From Sphingobacteriales bacterium 44-61 (lineage in GTDB: Bacteria; Bacteroidota; Bacteroidia; Chitinophagales; Chitinophagaceae): DNA of 64,000 bases. The notes beneath the pieces are model-generated. The model ran no database searches. It was not told the DNA's origin and saw only the letters and a list, made by a program, of their open reading frames with translations. Made by a program: the position numbers and the translations under genes. The stretch lies in assembly GCA_001898405.1 (NCBI GenBank), contig MKTW01000011.1, positions 564,801-628,800 of the forward strand, written 5' to 3'. Shown here in pieces: positions 1-8,402 of this stretch; within the stretch, counting starts at the first letter, position 1; each line of letters starts with the position of its first letter.

Positions 1-2218
1 CGATCTGATCATTACCGGTAGAGCCATAGCTGCCTCTCAGTTTTCCGAAGCTGAGGAAAGGCAACGCATTGCTGATAAAATCTTCGCTGGAGAAGATCCA
101 GGCAGCACCGACAGATCCGAAATTACCAAACCGTTTATCAGGGCCAAAGCGGGATGAACCGTCGCGGCGGAATGTTGCATTCAGCAGGTATTTCTGGCGC
201 CAGTTATAAGTGGCACGGCCAAAAACTGATTGATAACGGTATTTGGAGTAGTTATAATTCTGTACTATCAGCTCCGAAGCATCTTTCATGTTCTGCAACA
301 GCACATCGCTTGAATAACCTGATCCCGTCAGGTAATGTCCTTCGCCGATGTTTTGTTGCCAGCTTGCACCGGCAAGTACCTGCAGGTTACTGTTACCCAG
401 TTTTACTGAATAATCAGCCTGCGGCTCTACGATATAAGAAGATATATCTGAAAATCCGTATTGGGCAGAGCTGCCGGAGTATGTATCCGGGTTAAAGGAT
501 ATTTCAGGAAGCGTTAATGTTTGTTTGAAATTGGTGTTTGTATAACCCAGGTTGGTCCTGATGTTCAAACCAGGCAGAATGGTATAACGGATAACGGAAT
601 TGGCGATCAGGTTATTCGTTTTGGTTTCGTATGAGCGATGTAAAAAAGCCATGGGGTTCTGAAGGCTGGTACCGAACCAGTAATAGCTGCCATCATCATT
701 ATAAACAGGCATATTGGGGGCGAGCTTATAATATTGGGTGATATCAGTGGCGATAACATCATTTTTATCGGCAGAATAATTGATGGAGGCAGTGATGTTG
801 AATTTCCTGTCGACTGAACTGTGATCAAGGCTGAGATGTGCAGAGCCGCGTTTATAACCGAGATCGATAGGCAACACAGTGCTTTCGTTGCGGTAGGTGC
901 TGCTGAAAAGGAAACGGGTGGTTTCATTGCCGCCGGAGATACTCGCCTGGGCTTGTGTTACATTGGCTGTATGGCCGATCAGCATATCCTGCCAGTCGTT
1001 ATGTGCGTTCTGGTCCCAGGTAAGAAGATCAGGAGCAGAAGTGGCCGTAGGAGTTGCACCGTCTGCAGTAAAAGCTTCGCGGCGCATAGCGAGATATTCG
1101 CTGGTGCTCAGCATATTCACTTTGCGGGTCACCATGCTCACACCGGAATAAATATTGAAATCAGTAACAGCTTTGCCCGTTCTGCCTCTTTTAGTACTGA
1201 TCAGGATAACGCCGTTGGCAGCTCTGGACCCGTAGATAGCGGTGGCATCGGCGTCTTTCAACACATCAATACGTTCAATATCGTTGGGGTTGATGCTGGC
1301 CATCGGGTTTTGTGAACCATTGGCTCCGTTGAATTGATTAAGCGGAGTAGAAATAAAGGGCACACCATCTATAATGTATAATGGATCGCTGCCATTGTTC
1401 AAGGAGTTCTCTCCACGCAAACGCACCTGCAGGTTGGAACCTGGCAGGCCACTGGTGGAAACGATATTCAAACCTGCCACACGCCCTTGCAAAGCGGAAA
1501 GCGGATCTGCTACAGGCTGATCTTCGATGGCCTGGCTGGTAACGCTGGCAACAGAACCTGTATTAAGCCGTTTGGAAGTTTTACCATAGGCGATTACTAC
1601 TGCTGCATCCAGTGAGTTGACTGCAACAGTAAGTTGTGCATTGATAACAGTGCGGCCATTAACAGGCAGCTCCAGGTTTTCATAACCAATCGAGGAAAAC
1701 ACCAGCACATCATTTTCATTGACACCACGGATCTGGTATTCACCCTGATCATTTGTATTTGTACCCCGGGTGCTGTTTTTGACAGTCACTGATACGGCAA
1801 TCAGTGGTTTGCCGCTGGCGTCGGTCACTGTACCGTGTACGTCCACGGTTGGCGGCCGCGCAATATTGGGAGCAGGGGCGTTCTTCTCCTTAATAACAAC
1901 GGTGTTGCCGACGATTGCATAATCAAGGTCCTGGTTGTTCAGGCATGATTTCAGCACATCGTCAAGGTTTCCGTTCCTGACTTCAATGGTCACTTTTTTC
2001 GCATCGCGGACGAGTTTGTTTTCATACCAGAAGATATAGCCCGTTTGCCGGGTGATCTTCTTGAACACAGACTCAAGCGAAGCATTCTTTTCAGAAAGCG
2101 TAATGTTTTGAGCAAAACCTTTGGCTTCTGCCTTTAACAGGAAGGCAAAGAGCAGGAAAATGGTCAGTTTCATAATACGCACAATTGGCTTGGATGAAAA
2201 AATACCGGTTCGATACAT
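1..2218 (-). CDS. SusC/RagA-type TonB-dependent outer membrane receptor with STN domain (3' end cut off by window)
   Basis: Outer-membrane, TonB-driven importer of the SusC family. About 739 residues from the N-terminus are visible and the rest of the barrel lies left of the window. After a signal peptide comes an STN domain (about residues 40-95), which in this family contacts a FecR anti-sigma factor. A carboxypeptidase-regulatory-like beta-sandwich with GTVTDASGKPL follows, then the plug (VVIAYGKTSKRL, ALQGRVAGLNI, LRGENSL, DADATAIYGSRAANGV). I chose the ATG at 2218; an in-frame ATG at 2173 (MKLTIFLLF) gives a shorter, conventional signal peptide, and neither has a Shine-Dalgarno. It follows FecR and an ECF sigma gene on the same strand, so ligand-induced transcription of this receptor is inferred. 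Its substrate cannot be told from this fragment. Confidence 0.9.
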   Translation of the reverse strand, partial: MYRTGIFSSKPIVRIMKLTIFLLFAFLLKAEAKGFAQNITLSEKNASLESVFKKITRQTGYIFWYENKLVRDAKKVTIEVRNGNLDDVLKSCLNNQDLDYAIVGNTVVIKEKNAPAPNIARPPTVDVHGTVTDASGKPLIAVSVTVKNSTRGTNTNDQGEYQIRGVNENDVLVFSSIGYENLELPVNGRTVINAQLTVAVNSLDAAVVIAYGKTSKRLNTGSVASVTSQAIEDQPVADPLSALQGRVAGLNIVSTSGLPGSNLQVRLRGENSLNNGSDPLYIIDGVPFISTPLNQFNGANGSQNPMASINPNDIERIDVLKDADATAIYGSRAANGVILISTKRGRTGKAVTDFNIYSGVSMVTRKVNMLSTSEYLAMRREAFTADGATPTATSAPDLLTWDQNAHNDWQDMLIGHTANVTQAQASISGGNETTRFLFSSTYRNESTVLPIDLGYKRGSAHLSLDHSSVDRKFNITASINYSADKNDVIATDITQYYKLAPNMPVYNDDGSYYWFGTSLQNPMAFLHRSYETKTNNLIANSVIRYTILPGLNIRTNLGYTNTNFKQTLTLPEISFNPDTYSGSSAQYGFSDISSYIVEPQADYSVKLGNSNLQVLAGASWQQNIGEGHYLTGSGYSSDVLLQNMKDASELIVQNYNYSKYRYQSVFGRATYNWRQKYLLNATFRRDGSSRFGPDKRFGNFGSVGAAWIFSSEDFISNALPFLSFGKLRGSYGSTGNDQI

Positions 2219-2324
2219 CGGGTGTTATTTTGGTTTATACAATATGGTTCCTTTAAGCCCGGTCGTTATTACCCGGCTTTTATGAATGATGGCTGCTTGC
2301 AGTCGTTGTAGAGTAGTAATTTTT

Positions 2325-3515
2325 TTATCCGCTGACGATAATCGTTCTTCCTTCTATCTTGAATTTGATCTTACTTAATTCCAGGATATGCAACAGGTCG
2401 GTCAGGCTGGCGGAACGCAATAACGAACCTGTGAAGAATCTCGATGGGATCTCTCCCCGGTATTCCACATCCACATCATACCATCTTGATGCTTCCCGCA
2501 TGATTGTTTTTATATCTGCATCCCGGAAACTGATGAACCCGTTTTTCCAGGCAATGCTTTCTTCAGGATCGGTTTTATTGATAACAGAAATATTGCCAGA
2601 ATTAACGATAGCCTGTTGGCCTGGTTGCAATTTCCTGATAAGGTTCCCTTTGCTGATATTGATAGAACCTTCCAGTAAGGTAGCTTCCGGCGCAGGTTCG
2701 TCGTTGTAAGCCATTACATTGAAATGGGTACCGGTCACTTCCACTTTGGTTCCGTCGCGCATCTTAACATAGAAAGGTTTTTGGCTGTTGTGCGCTACTT
2801 CAAAGTATGCTTCCCCATCGAGCTCCACAGTCCGGTCATTGCCATTGAATGAAACAGGAAAGCGGAGGGCGGTTGCAGCATTCAGCCATACGTGTGAGCC
2901 GTCATTCAATACCAGGTTGTATTGTCCGCCACGCGGCGTACGGAGAGTGTTGTAGGCGTCGGAGCCGGTTGCTCCCTGGTATCCGAGCGTTGAACTGTCC
3001 TGCTTGATCACACTGGTCGAGCCTTGTTTGGTAAGTTCGCCCTGCGGATGATCATTCAATATGATCGTACTGCCATCGTCCAGTGTTAACGACGCCTGGA
3101 TTGTGCCGGGACGGATAGCAGCGTCAATGGTATTGGTTATAGCAACGGCGCGTGATTCTTGCTTTTTTGTATTAAGCAAAGGCCATAAAAATCCCAGTGC
3201 AATAAGCAATGCCAGGCAGGCAGCAGCCAGCCAGCGGTAGCGGTAAAAAGCTCCGGGGCGTTTACGGATATTTTCCAGAGGGTACGGAGCATTAAATATA
3301 GTGGAGAGGATCTGGGCTTTCCGGTGTTCACTCAGTGCCGGCAGTTCCTTTTTTTCTGTATCCCAGCTTTGTTCAATATGCTGTTCCAACTCCTCATCGT
3401 GTACATGCGATTGCAGCAGCAGGAACAGCTCTGCCGTTTCCTCCTCTGAAGCCGAATGGCGGAGGTATTTGTCAATCAGTTCGAAGAACCGGGATGAGCC
3501 GGGGTGCATAAGCAT
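2325..3515 (-). CDS. FecR-family anti-sigma factor
   Basis: Inner-membrane anti-sigma regulator of 396 residues, normal for the Bacteroidota FecR group. The cytoplasmic N-terminus (1-90) would bind the sigma factor. One membrane helix lies at about 93-114 (YRYRWLAAACLALL). The periplasmic part has the FecR motifs LNDGSHVWLNAATALRFP, GEAYFEVAHNSQKPFYV and VTGTHFNVMAY, followed by the DUF4974-type C-terminal domain (ASRWYDVDVEYRGEIPSRFFTGS). The last domain is expected to meet the STN domain of the receptor encoded 106 bases downstream. The gene starts 71 bases after the sigma gene ends. The ligand sensed is unknown. Confidence 0.93.
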   Translation of the reverse strand: MLMHPGSSRFFELIDKYLRHSASEEETAELFLLLQSHVHDEELEQHIEQSWDTEKKELPALSEHRKAQILSTIFNAPYPLENIRKRPGAFYRYRWLAAACLALLIALGFLWPLLNTKKQESRAVAITNTIDAAIRPGTIQASLTLDDGSTIILNDHPQGELTKQGSTSVIKQDSSTLGYQGATGSDAYNTLRTPRGGQYNLVLNDGSHVWLNAATALRFPVSFNGNDRTVELDGEAYFEVAHNSQKPFYVKMRDGTKVEVTGTHFNVMAYNDEPAPEATLLEGSINISKGNLIRKLQPGQQAIVNSGNISVINKTDPEESIAWKNGFISFRDADIKTIMREASRWYDVDVEYRGEIPSRFFTGSLLRSASLTDLLHILELSKIKFKIEGRTIIVSG

Positions 3516-3586
3516 TTATTTAATAATATAGACGCCTGGCAAAAGCCTGCGGAGTACAAGCGCTGAAAATATTTTTGCAGAACAGC

Positions 3587-4174
3587 TTATTTTTTTATCA
3601 GCAACAGGATAAAATATATTTCTCCATGCTTTTGAAGAAATTCCCGGATGGATTGCAAGGCTCTCGCCACATGCGTTTTAACGGTGAGGGGAGAGAGGCC
3701 CATTTGTTCGCCGGCTTCTTCATAACTTAATCCCTGCTCCTTTACCAGTTTGTAAACGTCTTTCTGCTTTGGTGAAAGATTGCTCAGGGCTTGTTGCAGC
3801 AATAATTGATATTGATAATGGCGTGCACGGAAATCGGTTGTATTATCGGATGGTTGCCCCTGTTGGCCCAGCTTTTCCAGGACAGCAGATTCCCGGGCAA
3901 TTTTCCGGAGGTGATCAATGATATGATGCTTGGTGAGTTTAAGCAGCCAGCTTGTGAAATAGGTCACATCCTGGAGGGATTGCTTTTTTTGCCAGATCTT
4001 GATAAAAACTTCCTGCACCACTTCTTCAGCCGCGGCTTCACTTTTCAGGTAAAAAAAAGCTGTTTTATATACTTTATCCTGGTAGCGTTCAAACAGTTGG
4101 GAAAAAGCGGGCCCGTTACCTTTTGCCACCAGGTTGATCAGATCCTTTTCATTATGTAAATAGTCGCCCCGCAA
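3587..4174 (-). CDS. ECF RNA polymerase sigma factor (sigma-70 family)
   Basis: A 195-residue ECF sigma factor. Region 2 is at about residues 20-90 (LFERYQDKVYKTAFFYL, AAEEVVQEVFIKIWQ). Region 4 is at about 125-185 (ALSNLSPKQKDVYKLV, LSYEEAGEQMGLSPLTVKTHVARAL), containing the helix-turn-helix that reads the -35 element. It heads a sigma/FecR/SusC unit on the minus strand and is presumably held inactive by the FecR protein. A TAAATTTG box lies about 28 bases upstream. The C-terminus is unusually hydrophobic and lysine-ended (YFILLLIKK). Confidence 0.93.
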   Translation of the reverse strand: MRGDYLHNEKDLINLVAKGNGPAFSQLFERYQDKVYKTAFFYLKSEAAAEEVVQEVFIKIWQKKQSLQDVTYFTSWLLKLTKHHIIDHLRKIARESAVLEKLGQQGQPSDNTTDFRARHYQYQLLLQQALSNLSPKQKDVYKLVKEQGLSYEEAGEQMGLSPLTVKTHVARALQSIREFLQKHGEIYFILLLIKK

Positions 4175-4201
4175 TTATCCGCAGCAGTTGAATACAAATA
4201 C

Positions 4202-4209
4202 CAAATTTA
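4202..4209 (-). promoter_or_regulatory. Candidate -7 promoter box (TAAATTTG) for the ECF sigma gene
   Basis: Exact match to the Bacteroidota TAnnTTTG -7 consensus, 28-35 bases upstream of the sigma gene ATG. No good TTTG -33 element lies at the usual 19-21 base spacing; a TTTG only 12 bases away is too close. Confidence 0.45.
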
Positions 4210-4306
4210 ATGGATTAAGTGCAAACTCTTAAAGAATATAAGCGATACGTAACCAGGATATTGGGAGAATGGCAAGTAAATGGTAGTAGAATGGGAAAGC
4301 TGAACT

Positions 4307-6973
4307 ATGTTTATTCCTTCCAGTACATACCGGATACAATTCAATCCCCGTTTTAATTTTCATCATCTTGCCGGTATCATTGATTATCTCGATGATCTGG
4401 GTATTACCGCTATTTACGCATCGCCCATTCTCCGGCCGGCAAAAGGCAGTGAACATGGTTATGATGGCATTGATCCTTCAGCGATCAACCCCGAACTGGG
4501 CACCCTGGAAGAGCTGGAAGTGTTGTCAGGACTGCTTCAACAAAAAGGAATAGGATGGATACAGGACATTGTGCCTAATCATCAGGCTTTTGATACCAGC
4601 AATGTATGGTTGCGCGATGTGCTGGAGCGTGGAATAAATTCCACCTATGCAGGATATTTTGATATTGACTGGGACCATCCTGTGTATGGTCAGAAGCTGA
4701 TGACCCCCTTGCTTGGGGAAGGATTGATGGAATGTGTGGAGAACGGCTCCCTTTTGCTTGAGTTCACATCAAAAGGTTTCTTTATTTCCTATTACACGAA
4801 CCGGTTCCCGGTAAATATCGAAAGCTATCCCATATTGATCTCCGGTTGCTTTGATGATGAGTATAATTATGTCAATGCTGCTATAAGTGCCTTATTAAAT
4901 AACATTACCACATCCGTTGATCACTGGAGCACAATGAAGGATGACCTGCTTAAGCAGCTTGCAGAGGGCTTGCATAAAGAAAAGATCATTGAAAAAGTGA
5001 ACGATATAAACCATGATAAGACGATGCTGATGGATATTTTGAAAAGGCAGTATTATGTGCTGTGTCATTATGCGGAATCCCATACGCAGATCAACTACCG
5101 GCGTTTCTTTAATGTCAATGGGCTTATTTGTCTGCGTATGGAAGAGGAAAAAGTATTTGACGAGTATCATCGCTTTACGCACAGCCTGTATGAAAGAGGT
5201 TATATCCAGGGGCTTCGCATTGATCATATCGATGGATTGAAACGGCCGGCTGAATATATTGACAGGCTGAGGCGGTTATTTGGCCCCGATTGCTATATCA
5301 TCGTGGAAAAGATACTGGATACAAAAGAAGAACTGCCTGCCGGGCTTGACATCCAGGGCACCAGCGGGTATGAATTTCTTTCTTATGCGAACCAGTTGAT
5401 CACAGATAATAAAGGGGCGCTGGAACTTTTAAAAATATACAATGACTATGTGCCGGAATACAAGGACTATGAAGCAATGGTTTTTGATAATAAGTTATCG
5501 AACCTGCAAAGCTACCTGAATGGCGATTGGGACAACCTGCTCAGAATGCTGCTATCGCTCAACCTGATCGAAGACCAGGAAATAAAGATCAGTAACCTGA
5601 AGATGGCCCTCGGTGCTTTTATGGCAGGCTATCCTGTTTACCGGTCGTATATAGATAAACTGCCGGTGGGCCCGGCGGATGAAGAGAAGATAACTGCTGC
5701 TCTTGCTACAGCCCTCAACAGATTTCCCGATCTGCATTATGAAATAAGTGTGCTTCGCCAGTTATTTCAGCCACATCCGGACCAGGTAAAGGCCAATAAC
5801 CGGCTATTGTTTGTGCAACGTCTTATGCAATTTACCGGGCCGCTTGCAGCAAAAGGTATTGAAGACACTACCTTCTACCGTTATAACGCGCTGATCTCCC
5901 ACAATGAAGTTGGCGACCAGCCTTGTGTGTTGGGTATAACAATAAAGGAATTTCACAGAAAGATGATCAGGCGGCAAAAGGATAATCCTTTATCATTGAA
6001 TTGCACTTCCACTCATGATACCAAGCGGGGAGAAGACAACCGGGTAAGGATCAATATCATCAGCGAACTGGCAGAAGAATGGAAAATACTGGTGGCACAA
6101 TGGCAACAGGAGAATGAACCCTTCCGCCGGCAAATAGGGAATATAAGAGCACCGATCGTGAATGATGAATATTTCCTTTATCAAACCATTGTCGGCGGTT
6201 TCCCTGAAGACCTGGTATTGAAAAAAGAATTTGTGCAAAGAACAAAAACGTTTTTTAAGAAAGCATTGCGTGAGTCCAAACTGATGAGTGATTATGTTGA
6301 TCCCAATCTTGCATATGAACAGGCCGCTGAATCATTCGTCGAATGTTTGCTGAACCCTGATCATTCTTTCCTGTCTACCCTTGTCCCTTTCGTGGAAAAG
6401 ATCATCCGTTATGCCAACACATATTCCATGATGCAGGTGATCATGAAAGTGACGGCACCCGGCATCCCGGATATTTACCAGAGTTGTGAGTTATGGGAAC
6501 TTAGTTATGTTGATCCCGATAACCGGCGGCCGGTGGATTATATACTGCGCAGGAAATTACTGAATGAACTGAAGCAATATGAGGCCGAAGGCCGGCCTTC
6601 CCTGCTGGCCTGGGCAGAAGAAAACTACAGGGTAGGGGCGCAAAAGCTGATGGTGACGCGTGAGTTGCTGCAATTGCGGAAAAGGAAGAATAAACTTTTC
6701 CTGGAAGGAAACTATTATCCGGTATACCCGGCTGTAGAGAATAATGAAGTGATCAGCTATATCCGGCAATCAGGAGATGAAGCCGTGCTGGTGGCTTTGC
6801 CATTGGGGATTGTAACAAATGCGGCGAAGCATGAGGTATTGGAACTGCCGGCGGGAGTGCCACAGAAATGGGAGAATGTATTTACAGGAGAGCGTGTGGC
6901 AGGGGATTTTGTGGATGTGGGGAGGTTGTTTGGGAGTTTTCCGGTGGTGGTGTTGGAGAGCAAATCATCATAG
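4307..6973 (+). CDS. treY: Malto-oligosyltrehalose synthase (GH13, TreY)
   Basis: Cytoplasmic GH13 enzyme that converts the reducing end of a malto-oligosaccharide to an alpha-1,1 (trehalosyl) linkage, the first step of the TreY-TreZ trehalose route. Visible family blocks are STYRIQFNPRFNF near the start, ITAIYASPILRPAKGSEHGYD (31-53), WIQDIVPNHQAF (84-95), the nucleophile block GLRIDHIDGL with D306, the acid/base block IIVEKIL with E334, and the late block STHDTKRGEDNRVR. The length of 888 residues fits the family. It stands alone: no treZ, glycogen-debranching or trehalase gene lies in the window, so the partner must be elsewhere or the role differs. It is divergent from the ECF sigma gene. 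Confidence 0.93.
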   Translation: MFIPSSTYRIQFNPRFNFHHLAGIIDYLDDLGITAIYASPILRPAKGSEHGYDGIDPSAINPELGTLEELEVLSGLLQQKGIGWIQDIVPNHQAFDTSNVWLRDVLERGINSTYAGYFDIDWDHPVYGQKLMTPLLGEGLMECVENGSLLLEFTSKGFFISYYTNRFPVNIESYPILISGCFDDEYNYVNAAISALLNNITTSVDHWSTMKDDLLKQLAEGLHKEKIIEKVNDINHDKTMLMDILKRQYYVLCHYAESHTQINYRRFFNVNGLICLRMEEEKVFDEYHRFTHSLYERGYIQGLRIDHIDGLKRPAEYIDRLRRLFGPDCYIIVEKILDTKEELPAGLDIQGTSGYEFLSYANQLITDNKGALELLKIYNDYVPEYKDYEAMVFDNKLSNLQSYLNGDWDNLLRMLLSLNLIEDQEIKISNLKMALGAFMAGYPVYRSYIDKLPVGPADEEKITAALATALNRFPDLHYEISVLRQLFQPHPDQVKANNRLLFVQRLMQFTGPLAAKGIEDTTFYRYNALISHNEVGDQPCVLGITIKEFHRKMIRRQKDNPLSLNCTSTHDTKRGEDNRVRINIISELAEEWKILVAQWQQENEPFRRQIGNIRAPIVNDEYFLYQTIVGGFPEDLVLKKEFVQRTKTFFKKALRESKLMSDYVDPNLAYEQAAESFVECLLNPDHSFLSTLVPFVEKIIRYANTYSMMQVIMKVTAPGIPDIYQSCELWELSYVDPDNRRPVDYILRRKLLNELKQYEAEGRPSLLAWAEENYRVGAQKLMVTRELLQLRKRKNKLFLEGNYYPVYPAVENNEVISYIRQSGDEAVLVALPLGIVTNAAKHEVLELPAGVPQKWENVFTGERVAGDFVDVGRLFGSFPVVVLESKSS

Positions 6974-7017
6974 TTTTTTTTTCTATATCGATTCAGCCGG
7001 TAAGATGATCGTATATG

Positions 7018-7079
7018 AAAAGAGCTTTCAAACCAATTTTTAAACAATTTGTTGAAGAAGTCTTGAATAAGGCTCTTTT
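7018..7079 (+). other. Weak inverted repeat in the gap after treY
   Basis: The 214-base gap between treY and the next gene holds a T run right after the treY stop. It also has an 8-base inverted repeat (aaaagagc at 7018-7025, gctctttt at 7072-7079) around a 46-base, A/T-rich loop, with T residues after it. It may act as a weak terminator. I see no gene here. Confidence 0.3.
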
Positions 7080-7187
7080 TTATTTCCTATATGCAAGCGG
7101 ATACTCTCCTTTCTTCCACGCTTCATATTGAAAATTACCCCCAATTAACTATCTTAGAAATATTCTTTAACCTAAAACATCACCCCT

Positions 7188-7520
7188 ATGGGCAAATTTG
7201 TAATTACCAAAAGATCCAACGGCGAATTCCAATTTAACCTCAAAGCCGATAACGGCCAGGTCATCCTTTCAAGCGAAGGCTATTCCGCCAAATCCGGCGC
7301 TACAAATGGCATTGAATCCGTCAAAAAGCACGCCCCCGCTGATTCCAACTATGACAAAAAAACTGCCAGTAACGGGAAATTTCATTTTAACCTGAAAGCA
7401 TCGAACGGGCAAATTATCGGCTCTAGCCAGATGTATGAAAACGAATCTGGCAGGGATAATGGAATTGACTCCGTAAAGAAAAATGCCCCTTCCGCAACAA
7501 CAGATGATCAAACAGTATAA
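7188..7520 (+). CDS. DUF1508 (YegP-type) tandem-repeat protein
   Basis: Small 110-residue protein made of two copies of the DUF1508 motif. Repeat 1 is at about residues 3-48 (GEFQFNLKADNGQVILSSEGY, then NGIESVKKHAP). Repeat 2 is at about 60-105 (GKFHFNLKASNGQIIGSSQMY, then NGIDSVKKNAP). The function of the family is not established. No signal peptide or membrane segment is visible, so it should be cytoplasmic. A strong hairpin terminator follows, so it is probably monocistronic. Recognition is firm because both repeats keep the full pattern. Confidence 0.9.
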   Translation: MGKFVITKRSNGEFQFNLKADNGQVILSSEGYSAKSGATNGIESVKKHAPADSNYDKKTASNGKFHFNLKASNGQIIGSSQMYENESGRDNGIDSVKKNAPSATTDDQTV

Positions 7521-7560
7521 ACTCTTATCACCTTAGGCAGAGTCCGGTTTATCTGCCGAA

Positions 7561-7599
7561 TCAAATAAAAGGAGCCTTCCCAGGGCTCCTTTTATTTGA
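7561..7599. terminator. Intrinsic terminator, 16-bp perfect stem
   Basis: Perfect 16-bp inverted repeat (7561-7576 and 7584-7599) around a 7-base loop. A GC-rich core (ggagcc/ggctcc) is flanked by A-rich and T-rich arm ends, the classic form active on both strands. It ends the DUF1508 transcript. Confidence 0.88.
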
Positions 7600-7635
7600 T
7601 TCAAACTGTAAATTGCAACCTGAAAATACACACGC

Positions 7636-8349
7636 ATGAGACATTATTCAAAGCAACCCCGGTTCCTGTTGGCTGTGGATTGTATCATTTTTGGCTATGA
7701 TGGGCAGGAATTGAAGCTGCTGGTGATCCAACGGGGATTTGAGCCCTGCAAGGGGGAGTGGAGCCTGATCGGTGGTTTTGTACAATTACACGAAACAGCC
7801 GAAGCAGCAGCAAAGAGGGTGCTGAAAAATCTTACAGGGTTAGATGTGATGTATATGGAGCAACTGCATGCGTTCAGCGATATCGATAGGGATACGGAAG
7901 AACGGACCATATCAGTAGCCTATTTTGCATTGATCGATATCCAGAAATACAAACAGCAACTGAGTGAAGATTATCACCCGGTTTGGTTCTCGATCAACCA
8001 CCTGCCGGACCTTATTTTTGATCATAACCAGATGGTGGAACTGGCTAAGGAGAAACTGCGCTATAAAGCCGCACTTCACCCATTGTTGTTTGAGCTGCTG
8101 CCGGCGAAATTTACGATCCCGCAACTGCAGAACCTGTATGAATGTGTGTATAACACCACCTTCGATAAAGGGAATTTCAACAGGAAGATATTATCTACCC
8201 ACCTGCTCACCAAGCTGGCGGATAAGGATAAGCTCGGCTCAAAGAAAGGGGCTTTCTATTATAAAGTGAATACAAAAGCATATAACGACAACTTCCATTC
8301 CTTTCTCAATTTTGTGGCTAATCCGCATAAGATCGCGAATGGATCGTAG
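7636..8349 (+). CDS. NUDIX-fold transcriptional regulator (NrtR/AraR-like), catalytic box degenerate
   Basis: A 237-residue protein. An N-terminal NUDIX fold (about 8-145; VDCIIFGYDGQELKLLVIQR, WSLIGGFVQLHETAEAAAKR) is joined to a C-terminal winged-helix region (about 155-230; FTIPQLQNLYECVYNTTFDKGNFNRKIL). This is the architecture of NrtR and Bacteroidetes AraR-type regulators. In the NUDIX box the key acidic residues are gone: the REUxEE segment reads R61-V-L-K-N-L66. It is therefore very likely a small-molecule-binding repressor or activator with no hydrolase activity. The ligand is unknown. The facing zinc alcohol dehydrogenase is convergent, separated by a shared terminator, so it is not an obvious target. 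Confidence 0.85.
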   Translation: MRHYSKQPRFLLAVDCIIFGYDGQELKLLVIQRGFEPCKGEWSLIGGFVQLHETAEAAAKRVLKNLTGLDVMYMEQLHAFSDIDRDTEERTISVAYFALIDIQKYKQQLSEDYHPVWFSINHLPDLIFDHNQMVELAKEKLRYKAALHPLLFELLPAKFTIPQLQNLYECVYNTTFDKGNFNRKILSTHLLTKLADKDKLGSKKGAFYYKVNTKAYNDNFHSFLNFVANPHKIANGS

Positions 8350-8362
8350 AGGCATTGCCGTT

Positions 8363-8402
8363 AAAATAAAAAGCCACCGGAAACCCGGTGGCTTTTTATT
8401 TT
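8363..8402. terminator. Bidirectional terminator between NUDIX regulator and alcohol dehydrogenase
   Basis: Perfect 18-bp stem (8363-8380 and 8385-8402) with a 4-base loop. The core is gccaccgg/ccggtggc with A/T arms. It lies between convergent genes and overlaps the dehydrogenase stop codon by two bases. Confidence 0.9.

Noticed and set aside
4222-4225. TTTG as a -33 element for the first ECF sigma gene
   Set aside because: Only 12 bases from the -7 box; the expected spacing is about 19-21.
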